37,206 nt of DNA from UBA1737 sp964474685 (GTDB lineage Bacteria > Bacillota_I > Bacilli_A > ML615J-28 > CAG-313). Each line of letters begins with the position of its first letter. The first letter of the stretch is position 1. Positions 17,164 to 23,710 of this stretch are shown in pieces. A program made the translations under genes and the position numbers. Under the pieces are notes generated by a model that did not search any database, was not told where the DNA came from, and saw only the letters and a list, made by a program, of their open reading frames with translations. Location: the NCBI GenBank assembly GCA_964474685.1, contig CAYYTE010000008.1, forward strand, positions 1-37,206, written 5' to 3'.

Positions 17164-17241
17164 TCTAAGAGAATCAAACACAAATACGCCCAAGGTATCC
17201 GTTTCTTAAACACCTTGACTTGACGACTTGTTCCTCTCTTA
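17164..17241 (-). promoter_or_regulatory. structured 5' leader of rpsB, candidate autoregulatory element
   Basis: The rpsB transcript carries a leader of about 130 bases. Two stems are visible. A hairpin CAAGGT-GTTT/AAAC-ACCTTG with a 4-base bulge lies at 17191-17217. An outer helix TAAGAGA/TCTCTTA pairs 17235-17241 with 17166-17172. The ribosome site follows just outside the outer helix. Ribosomal protein leaders often bind their own product; here that is inference, and I cannot match this to a named S2 leader family. Confidence 0.5.
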
Positions 17242-17264
17242 TGTGTATTTTTTTGCCATTGTAT

Positions 17265-17293
17265 ATTATACTACATTGTATCTAGAATATCAA
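17265..17293 (-). promoter_or_regulatory. promoter of rpsB-tsf-pyrH-frr
   Basis: Minus-strand TTGATA (17288-17293), exactly 17 bases, TATAAT (17265-17270). A near-consensus promoter, fitting a ribosomal protein operon. Confidence 0.8.
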
Positions 17294-17347
17294 ATAATAC
17301 GCAAATTAACTTTTTGACAAGACTTATAAAAAGTGTTGTAAAAATCC

Positions 17348-18013
17348 CTATCCAAAAATAATTATATTTATAAGGATAATTGTAATAACTAGAATAAAGA
17401 TACATAAAAACAAAAATTGTTTTGTCGCAAAAAAACTTACTTTCTTTATCTTTGGTTTTATACTAATTTCTAAATTATCTCGAAATATCTCTTTATGAAT
17501 TTTATTATAATAAATGATTGCATCCTCTAATAAAAAAGTATCTTCCTTCGCTAAAGCAATTGCACTTTTGATTAATTTTTCTACAATAGAAAAATTAACT
17601 TCATAATACTCATTATTAACAATGACTTCAATATTCTTTTTGTCATCAGAACTTACCTTATAAATTACTTCCCCTTTTTTATGCCTTGTTTCACTAAATA
17701 CAGGAGCAAAATTACCTGTTAAAAATTTAGCAAATTCAAAATAGCCAATATAAGACTCAGGATAATTTTCGAGTAACAACTTATAATAAAAACTAGGATC
17801 AATAGACTTTTCTTTACAAGCATTGATTTCACTTAATAATTCATCAATCGTAGTATCTTTTGCAAGTTCACAAGGTTTGTCTAAAGGTGTTATATTACCT
17901 AGTGCTTCTAAACGAAACGTACACCCACAATAAGGACAAATCCCTTTATCCATCTTAGAGTCAAAATCGATTTTTTTATGACATCTTGGGCAATTACTTG
18001 ATAAATAACTCAT
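17348..18013 (-). CDS. zinc-ribbon protein with C-terminal membrane anchor, unknown function
   Basis: A 221-residue protein starting with a zinc ribbon of two CxxC pairs (CPRCHKK at about residues 8-14 and CPYCGC at about 27-32). A middle, mostly helical region follows, with repeated aromatic residues (FYYKLLLENYPESYIGYFEFAK split across about 75-100). One hydrophobic segment closes the chain (about 199-220, FLFLCIFILVITIILI). It looks tail-anchored, with the ribbon in the cytoplasm. I do not recognise a named family. It starts three bases after the stop of the acetyltransferase gene with an AAGGGAAG site, so it belongs to the trmFO-xerC unit. Confidence 0.65.
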   Translation of the reverse strand: MSYLSSNCPRCHKKIDFDSKMDKGICPYCGCTFRLEALGNITPLDKPCELAKDTTIDELLSEINACKEKSIDPSFYYKLLLENYPESYIGYFEFAKFLTGNFAPVFSETRHKKGEVIYKVSSDDKKNIEVIVNNEYYEVNFSIVEKLIKSAIALAKEDTFLLEDAIIYYNKIHKEIFRDNLEISIKPKIKKVSFFATKQFLFLCIFILVITIILINIIIFG

Positions 18014-18016
18014 ATG

Positions 18017-18508
18017 TTACTTCCCTTCTATTTTCTTCTCAAGAGTTATAAAAATGAGTCCTTCGTGTTCTTCTTCTAAATCAACTTGAACAAAACCTAG
18101 CTTTTTGTAAAAACCAACATTATATTCTTCCTCATATATAGTATCCACATACCAAACATCTACCAAAGGAAAAAGGCTCATGAACTCACTTAATGCCTGA
18201 GATCCTACTCCTAAATGTTGATAAGGGGTATCTATATAAAATTGTGATATTTTTACAATCTTGGGGGAATCAAGTTCGAAAGCAAATATTCCGCCGATAA
18301 TCATTTTTTCTTTTGGAAGAGTATCATCAATGATTTTATAGTATTTTCCAAACCTATATCTTAAATTAAACTCCATTCTATGGAGTGTCATATGATAGGG
18401 ATTGGAATCAAAATCACCATACTTAATAGAATACACTTCAAAAACTTTCTTTTGCAATGCCAGTAACTCATGAGCATCTTTGATCAATGCGGGTAATATT
18501 TTAATCAT
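18017..18508 (-). CDS. GNAT-family N-acetyltransferase
   Basis: The frame opens further upstream, but the ATG at 18508 has an AAAGGAG site (18515-18520) and is taken as the start, giving 163 aa. This start overlaps the xerC stop by eight bases. The acetyl-CoA motif A region is visible as QFYIDTPYQHLGVGSQAL (about residues 95-112), with the Q/R-x-x-G-x-G/A loop in the variant form QHLGVGS. A late beta strand and helix, NVGFYKKLGFVQV (about 135-147), is also typical. The substrate (small molecule, antibiotic or protein N-terminus) cannot be told. It is translationally coupled to xerC. Confidence 0.75.
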   Translation of the reverse strand: MIKILPALIKDAHELLALQKKVFEVYSIKYGDFDSNPYHMTLHRMEFNLRYRFGKYYKIIDDTLPKEKMIIGGIFAFELDSPKIVKISQFYIDTPYQHLGVGSQALSEFMSLFPLVDVWYVDTIYEEEYNVGFYKKLGFVQVDLEEEHEGLIFITLEKKIEGK

Positions 18509-19553
18509 TTCGTTCTCCTTTACTAATCGATTTATTCCTATCAATCATTTGTTCTCTAGGATGATTTTTCATATATTCTTTGGTAATTTGTTCTTTTGAA
18601 ACATGTGTGTAAATTTGTGTGGTGGAAAGATTTGAGTGACCTAATAGTTCTTGTACACTTCTAAGGTCAGCACCACCATCTAAAAGAACTGTAGCAAAAG
18701 AGTGACGAAACATATGGGGGCTAACATGAATCGTTTCCGCTGCATCCTCCGTCATCTTATTCAAAATAACACGAACTCCTCTTGTTCCTAAAGCATCTCC
18801 ATGCTTGTTCAAAAAAACAACATCTTCTTCTTTCAACTCTTTTTTTAATAATAATTCTTTTCTTCCAATATAAATATATTCTTTTAAAGCAGATATGGAA
18901 TGAGGATTTAAAGGAGCCATTCTCTCTTTTTTACCTTTTCCAAACACGCTTAAGGATTCATTGCTCCAATCAATATCAGAAAGTTTCAATGAGCATAACT
19001 CAGAAACTCTAAGTCCACTGCCATATAATAGTTCTAAAATAGCAAGATTTCTTTTTCCAATCGCAGTCTTAGTATCAATGGATTTGTACAAAGCATCAAT
19101 TTCCGCATCATATACTATCTTTGGTAATGCTTTATTTCTTTTCGGTGCTTCAATATTGGAGGCTGGATTAAAAGAAACAAATCCATTCAACTCTAGATAT
19201 TTATAAAAAGTACGTAAACTTGATATCTTTCTATCAATAGTACTATTCTCATATTTCAAAGTTGTATGCATATAAGACATATAATTCCTCACAGGATTAA
19301 TAGAATTAATATCAAAACAAGACCCATATTCATTACTACTCAAAAACTCTTGAAAATTAGTTATATCTTTCTTGTAATTTAAAATCGTATAATTTGAATA
19401 ATTTCGCTCCACTCTTAAATAAGTAATAAAACGATTTAAACGGTCTTGAAACCTATCAAACTCTTTTTTTGAATTATCCTCTGCTACAACTTTAACCTTT
19501 CTTCTCGGTATTTTATCATGCCGAACAGAAGGCCGTACAGTCCGTATCGGCAT
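18501..19553 (-). CDS. xerC: tyrosine recombinase XerC
   Basis: Xer recombinases resolve chromosome dimers at dif. The catalytic set is complete: Arg182 in GSGLRVSELCSL, Lys206 in GKGKKERM, His280 and Arg283 in HMFRHSFAT, His306 in LGHSNLSTTQ, and the nucleophile Tyr315 in IYTHVS. The N-terminal SAM-like core-binding domain spans about 33-125. At 350 aa it is longer than usual (about 300) because of a basic 30-residue N-terminal extension. The start is supported by an AAAGGAG site. Next to trmFO it occupies the position of codV/xerC in B. subtilis, so XerC is preferred over XerD. No dif site was identified here. Confidence 0.9.
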   Translation of the reverse strand: MPIRTVRPSVRHDKIPRRKVKVVAEDNSKKEFDRFQDRLNRFITYLRVERNYSNYTILNYKKDITNFQEFLSSNEYGSCFDINSINPVRNYMSYMHTTLKYENSTIDRKISSLRTFYKYLELNGFVSFNPASNIEAPKRNKALPKIVYDAEIDALYKSIDTKTAIGKRNLAILELLYGSGLRVSELCSLKLSDIDWSNESLSVFGKGKKERMAPLNPHSISALKEYIYIGRKELLLKKELKEEDVVFLNKHGDALGTRGVRVILNKMTEDAAETIHVSPHMFRHSFATVLLDGGADLRSVQELLGHSNLSTTQIYTHVSKEQITKEYMKNHPREQMIDRNKSISKGERND

Positions 19554-19595
19554 AATATTGCTCCTTTCTCTTCCTTATATTATATAGTACAATAT

Positions 19596-20912
19596 CTACT
19601 TATCAATATCTTCAATTATTTTTAATGTATTTTGAATAGCTCTTGTAGCATATTCTTCTTTCTTATTTCTCTTTTTTACAAAACCATCTAATTCTTTAAA
19701 AATCCCGAAGTTCGCTTTCATCGGATCTAGCTTATCAACTGATTTGTATCCATTTTGTTTATTACTAATATAACATGCAAGAGAGCCCGTACTCGTTGTT
19801 GCGTCTAGTGGCAAAATCGGTAGACCTTTTAAAAACCTTGCCATATTAATACCCGCAATAATCCCAGAGGAACTACTTTCAACATATCCTTCAACACCGG
19901 TCATTTGACCCGCAAAGAATAAATCCGGTCGTTTCATCACTTGGTATCCCTCATTTAATATTCCACACGAATTAATATAAGTATTACGATGCATAACACC
20001 ATACCTCATAATTTTCGCTTTTTCCAAACCAGGAATAAAGGAAAGTAATTTATCTTGTTCACCAAACTTTAAATGAGTTTGAAATCCAACCATATTATAT
20101 AAAGTCTTTTCAATATTATCTTGTCTTAGCTGAACAACAGCATAAGGCCATCTCCCAGTTTTTGGATCATCCAACCCAACAGGTTTCATCGGTCCAAAGC
20201 GAAGTGTCATATCACCACGCTCCGCCATATCCTCAATCGGCATACAACCTTCAAATACCTTCATTTCAAAGTCATGAGGAATCACCCTTTCCGCATGAAT
20301 TAAAAAGTCATAGAACTTATCAAATTCTTCTTTATTCATAGGACAATTAATATATGCGGGAGTACCTTTATCATACCTGGAAGCAAAATATACTTTCGAT
20401 AAATCAATGGAGTCAAAACTAATAATTGGCGCCTCAGAGTCATAGAAGTACAAATACTCATTTCCAAGAAACTCTTTAATTGAATCAAATAAAGCACTAC
20501 TTGTTAAAGGACCCGTTGCAATTATCGTAGGTCCTTCAGGAATCTTAGTAACCTCTTCTGTTATAACTTCAACAAGGAGATTTGATTTAATTTTATTTGT
20601 AATATATTTAGAAAATAACTCTCTATCTACCGCAAGTCCACCGCCAGCCTCAACGGCTGTTACCGATGATGCTTCCATAACAATTGAACCATACAGTTTC
20701 ATTTCTTCTTTTAAAACACCAACAGCATTCTTTAATCCATTCGCACGAAAAGAATTGCTACAAATTAGTTCAGCAAAATCTCCGGTCTTATGTGCTTCTG
20801 TAAGTTTTTTAGGTCTCATTTCATACAATCGAACACCAATGCCACGCTTAATTAATTGATTTACAGCTTCCGACCCAGCAAGACCTGCCCCAATAACATT
20901 TACTTTATCCAT
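19596..20912 (-). CDS. trmFO: methylenetetrahydrofolate-tRNA-(uracil-5-)-methyltransferase
   Basis: TrmFO makes 5-methyluridine at position 54 of tRNA using methylenetetrahydrofolate and FAD. The FAD-binding GAGLAGSE is at residues 8-15. LICSNSFRANGLKNAVG (about 49-65) holds the Cys51 region, and EAGGGLAVDRELFS (about 86-99) and EGCMPIEDMAERG hold the second conserved Cys. MTGVEGYVESSSSGIIAG (about 337-354) completes the set. The 438-aa length is normal. It has an AAGGAAAG site. TrmFO rather than the SAM-dependent TrmA is typical of Bacillota, and the gene is paired with xerC. Confidence 0.96.
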   Translation of the reverse strand: MDKVNVIGAGLAGSEAVNQLIKRGIGVRLYEMRPKKLTEAHKTGDFAELICSNSFRANGLKNAVGVLKEEMKLYGSIVMEASSVTAVEAGGGLAVDRELFSKYITNKIKSNLLVEVITEEVTKIPEGPTIIATGPLTSSALFDSIKEFLGNEYLYFYDSEAPIISFDSIDLSKVYFASRYDKGTPAYINCPMNKEEFDKFYDFLIHAERVIPHDFEMKVFEGCMPIEDMAERGDMTLRFGPMKPVGLDDPKTGRWPYAVVQLRQDNIEKTLYNMVGFQTHLKFGEQDKLLSFIPGLEKAKIMRYGVMHRNTYINSCGILNEGYQVMKRPDLFFAGQMTGVEGYVESSSSGIIAGINMARFLKGLPILPLDATTSTGSLACYISNKQNGYKSVDKLDPMKANFGIFKELDGFVKKRNKKEEYATRAIQNTLKIIEDIDK

Positions 20913-21094
20913 ACAATTCTTCTTTCCTTATTATATAAGAGTATTATATCACTTTTCATTCAATTTTACTAAACATTTGAAAAAACAAGATGAATAATTA
21001 TAGCAAGAATGATTACAATAATAATTGCTAATATAATAGCATTTAATTGACAAATCAAGCAAAAAAGCAATTATAATAGCAATAGGAGATAAAT
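20913..21094. promoter_or_regulatory. divergent promoter region between trmFO and the hipBA-like remnant
   Basis: Facing left, TATAAT (20943-20948 reversed) lies upstream of trmFO, with no good -35. Facing right, TTGACA (21047-21052) and TATAAT (21072-21077, long 19-base spacer) with AGGAG (21084-21088) precede the HTH remnant. Around the rightward promoter are repeated half-sites of the form TTGCTA/TAGCA (21025-21041 and again near 21066-21082). These resemble operator half-sites for the adjacent HipB-like regulator. Confidence 0.4.
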
Positions 21095-21293
21095 ATGGAT
21101 ATAAAAGATTTTGTTAATGTTAGAACAATAGAGAGCTTAACTAATTATCTAGTTTCGAGAATTATCAAAAGACGCAAAATGTTAAAAATATCAAAAAAAA
21201 GAATTGTCAATCCGCAGTGGAGTGTCTTATGCTTCCAATCTGAAATTTGAAAATACTGGGAAAAATTCTTTTCAGTCCTTACTATTAATTTAA
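21095..21293 (+). pseudogene. frameshifted HipB-like XRE regulator
   Basis: The frame from ATG 21095 reads 51 codons and stops at 21248-21250. Dropping one A from the run of eight A at 21193-21200 restores an XRE helix-turn-helix: RRKMLKISKKELS, then SGVSYASNLKFENTGK and SFQSLLLI, ending at TAA 21291-21293. The restored wording (recognition helix, then FENTGK and a Ser-Leu-Leu helix) is typical of HTH antitoxins beside HipA kinases. The gene has a good AGGAG site and a plausible promoter. Even when restored it is shorter (about 65 aa) than usual for such regulators (90-100), so it is also truncated. The 8-A run could alternatively be an assembly error. Confidence 0.65.
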
Positions 21294-21372
21294 AATTCAC
21301 TTAGTATTTAATATGACTTTAACAAAATATGTACACCACTAATGATATCAAACTTAAAGGAGTACAACCCAG

Positions 21373-21590
21373 ATGATAAATAAATATACAAAGGTAGAAG
21401 TAAAATATAACGATAAATTAGTATGTTATCTCGCGGAGATTGATTATAAAATAGCATTTCAATTTATAGTGCAGGAATAATTTAATAATTTCATATTTAT
21501 TGCATATAATTTCCTCTGATGTTGGTTTAAATTCCTATAATAAAGAATTTAAAACTGATATTTTTTTCATAATTCTTTATTAAATAATGC
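21373..21590 (+). pseudogene. decayed N-terminus of a HipA-like kinase toxin
   Basis: From ATG 21373 the frame reads 35 residues (KVEVKYNDKLVCYLAEIDYK, then IAFQF) and stops at 21478-21480. This resembles the HipA N-1 domain start (a strand, V-G-x-L, then FQY). Past the stop, another frame continues with LNSYNKEFKTDIF at about 21520-21565, which fits the HipA stretch before DGLFGVF. The catalytic kinase domain is absent. It follows the HTH remnant by 79 bases in the usual hipB-hipA order. The call depends on two short matches and position, so it is probable rather than certain. Confidence 0.5.
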
Positions 21591-21667
21591 TATTCAGATT
21601 CTTTCAAAAACAAAAATAGCTATAACAAATATTTTTAATAGTTAAATAAAGCAATTTTACTTAATAC

Positions 21668-21759
21668 TAATAATTACGTGTTATGTGTTTTTAAATATAT
21701 AATTATGGCTTATTTAGCACATAATCTCTATATTAACTACGTATTTCACGTAATTATTA
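21668..21759. repeat. long nested inverted repeat in the decayed intergenic stretch
   Basis: Outer arms TAATAATTACGTG (21668-21680) and its exact complement (21747-21759) enclose inner arms TTATGTG (21681-21687) and CACATAA (21718-21724). The right side has a 22-base unpaired stretch between the two arms. No gene lies within. It could be a transcript-end structure or a small non-coding element. Confidence 0.5.
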
Positions 21760-21825
21760 TTAGATGTATTACTCTGATTAACTATAAACCCTAAAAATTC
21801 ATTATGATAAAGTTGAAACTATCAA

Positions 21826-21853
21826 AAAAGAAGTTATACAAATAACTTCTTTT
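21826..21853 (-). terminator. terminator of the tetR-antiporter unit
   Basis: A 12-bp perfect stem (AAAAGAAGTTAT with its complement, 4-base loop) followed on the minus strand by a T-run. It lies 8 bases after the antiporter stop codon. Confidence 0.85.
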
Positions 21854-21861
21854 CTTTGGTT

Positions 21862-23109
21862 TTATTCAAATCTAGTAGTTTTGGACGTTTCATCTTTTAA
21901 AGAAATCTCTTTAGCCCAACCAAAAGCAAGTTTTGCAAGTATAACTGCAATAATCTCATTAATGATTGCTGCAGCAGCAATCGTTCCTTGTATAAGTACT
22001 GCAACCTCATTATTCACACCCGTTAGCATTCCAACCGCAATCCCAGTAAAAATAAGTGATACTCCAGAATGTGGAAGTAAGGTAAATCCTAAATACTTCT
22101 TTACCATAGGGTCCGCCTTCATTACAGTGGATCCAACATAAGCACCTCCGATTTTACCAATTGCTCTTGAGAATATATAAATGAAGGTAAATAATCCAGC
22201 CCCTGCTATCGCATGATAGTCAAGTGGAAGTCCTAGATTTAATATAACCACCATTAAACTAAATGATTGAATCGGGCTATACGAGTGAATTATCTTTTCA
22301 AACACTTCGGGTTTAATCATATTTACACAAATCATGGCGTAGGTCATACCCATAAATAAGAAATTCAAACTTTCACCGCTCAATATTACAGCTTCAAATA
22401 GTATTCCAAAACCAATACATAAAAGAAGTCCGGCGACCCAAACACAAAAAGCAACACGTTCGCTTTTTATCTTTTTAATAATTAAAGAGGATACTATTGC
22501 AACAACAATTCCTATAATGAATGGAAGCAATACAGTTAGTAATACAACTCCAAATGAAGCGCTTTTCGTATGAAGCGCCGATGATGTAATTGTCATAACT
22601 AAAAAGAACACGATTAATCCCACCACATCATCTAGTGCCGCCATTGGAAGCAAAGTCCTAGTAACAGGGCCATCCGTGTGGTATTCATTGACAATCGATA
22701 ATGCGGGAGCTGGAGCAGTCGCTAGCGCAATACCTCCAAATATGAAAGCAAGATAAATTGGTAAGTGCATAAGTAGACAAGCGATTAAAAAGAATAAAGA
22801 AACAACGACAAACGTACCTAATGATTGGAATAAAGTAATTATAAACAGTTTCTTACCAAAACTCTTTAGTTTTTTGAAGTTAATCTCCGCACCAATCATT
22901 ATTCCCGCAAGGCATTCTAATGCGTTTATAAAATATTTATAGATTGAAGAGTTCATTATGGAATTATCAATGAGCCCTAATAAATATGGCCCAAAAATCA
23001 TTCCTGTAAGTAACCATCCTAGTATCGATGGTAACTTAATCTTTGAGATTAATTTCCCACTACTCCAAGCAATTAATATTGCTCCGAACACACAAAATAC
23101 TGATTTCAT
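21862..23109 (-). CDS. CPA2-type cation/proton antiporter
   Basis: A 415-residue membrane protein with about twelve spans, of the Na+/H+ exchanger (KefB/NapA-like) fold. The paired acids of the ion site are Asp160-Asp161 in MAALDDVVGL. The family-typical LPSILGWLLTGMIFGP (about residues 26-41) and ALATAPAPALSIVNEY (about 128-143) precede them. There is no C-terminal RCK/TrkA domain, so it is not a full Kef protein. The start overlaps the tetR stop by four bases and has a GAGGG site. Being cotranscribed with a TetR regulator suggests induction by a ligand or by stress. Na+, K+ or a drug-like cation could be the substrate. Confidence 0.85.
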   Translation of the reverse strand: MKSVFCVFGAILIAWSSGKLISKIKLPSILGWLLTGMIFGPYLLGLIDNSIMNSSIYKYFINALECLAGIMIGAEINFKKLKSFGKKLFIITLFQSLGTFVVVSLFFLIACLLMHLPIYLAFIFGGIALATAPAPALSIVNEYHTDGPVTRTLLPMAALDDVVGLIVFFLVMTITSSALHTKSASFGVVLLTVLLPFIIGIVVAIVSSLIIKKIKSERVAFCVWVAGLLLCIGFGILFEAVILSGESLNFLFMGMTYAMICVNMIKPEVFEKIIHSYSPIQSFSLMVVILNLGLPLDYHAIAGAGLFTFIYIFSRAIGKIGGAYVGSTVMKADPMVKKYLGFTLLPHSGVSLIFTGIAVGMLTGVNNEVAVLIQGTIAAAAIINEIIAVILAKLAFGWAKEISLKDETSKTTRFE

Positions 23110-23603
23110 TTTAAACCCTCGATTAAGTCGATCAGCGACTTGATAATATCAATATGATTATTGTTTTGATAAGCGGTTTTTAATAATGATTCTACCATTA
23201 AAGGAAATGCATAATTAGTTGCGAGCGTTAAGTTAATCTGAGAAATTTTTGTAACGAATAAACTTCTTAGTTTCTCATAATATTTATCTAACAAGGCCAT
23301 AAAATCATCATCTAAGGAATACATCTTTAATACATCACTACTTCCAACATATAATAACTTTTCATAGGTAATTATAAAATCATACTTTGTTTCATATGTA
23401 TCAAATGGGTTAAGAAGAAGTAACGCCATATACCTATCAAAAAGCCTAGTATATAGGGCTTTCGCTAAATCATTCTTACTAGTAAAGTAACGATATACAG
23501 TTTTTTTAGAAATGCCTAAACTTGAACAAATATCGTCAACTGTAAACTTAACCCCTTTAATAAAGAGCAGTTTTTCTGCTTCATCTAATATTTTTTCTAC
23601 CAT
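23106..23603 (-). CDS. TetR-family transcriptional regulator
   Basis: A 165-residue regulator. The N-terminal helix-turn-helix is clear: FTVDDICSSLGISKKTVYRYF (about residues 20-40, split by the turn at LGIS) followed by KNDLAKALY. The C-terminal domain is helical and unconserved, so the ligand is unknown; at 165 aa it is short for the family (190-210). It starts after an AAGGAGG site. It is the first gene of a two-gene unit with the antiporter, and its promoter carries a 27-bp dyad with GGAAAC/GTTTCC arms over the start of transcription. Self-repression plus control of the antiporter is the likely scheme (inference). Confidence 0.88.
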   Translation of the reverse strand: MVEKILDEAEKLLFIKGVKFTVDDICSSLGISKKTVYRYFTSKNDLAKALYTRLFDRYMALLLLNPFDTYETKYDFIITYEKLLYVGSSDVLKMYSLDDDFMALLDKYYEKLRSLFVTKISQINLTLATNYAFPLMVESLLKTAYQNNNHIDIIKSLIDLIEGLK

Positions 23604-23614
23604 ATTTCCTCCTT

Positions 23615-23641
23615 GGAAACTATTTTGATATTTTCGTTTCC
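23615..23641. promoter_or_regulatory. candidate TetR operator O1
   Basis: A 27-bp dyad with exact 6-bp arms GGAAAC and GTTTCC and an AT-rich core. It lies directly downstream of the -10 (23642-23647) and so covers the predicted transcription start, an ideal place for a repressor. Confidence 0.6.
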
Positions 23642-23670
23642 ATTATAAATCATTTAGATATAAATGTCAA
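23642..23670 (-). promoter_or_regulatory. promoter of the tetR-antiporter unit
   Basis: Minus-strand TTGACA (23665-23670), exactly 17 bases, TATAAT (23642-23647): a perfect consensus, fitting a strong but repressed promoter. Confidence 0.8.
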
Positions 23671-23677
23671 GAGAAAA

Positions 23678-23705
23678 GGAAACGATTTATAAATAAATCG
23701 TTTCC
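23678..23705. terminator. thrS terminator and candidate second TetR operator O2
   Basis: A 13-bp perfect inverted repeat (GGAAACGATTTAT with its complement, 2-base centre) 5 bases past the thrS stop. On the minus strand it runs into TTTTCTCTTGACA, so the U-tract abuts the -35 of the tetR promoter. The arms begin with GGAAACGA, the same half-site as the right arm of the operator over the tetR start, so it may serve both as terminator and as binding site. Confidence 0.65.
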
Positions 23706-23710
23706 CTATG

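Noticed and set aside
20913..21861. An intact insertion sequence.
   Set aside because: No transposase frame or terminal repeats with target duplication were seen; the readable fragments match a HipB/HipA-like pair instead.
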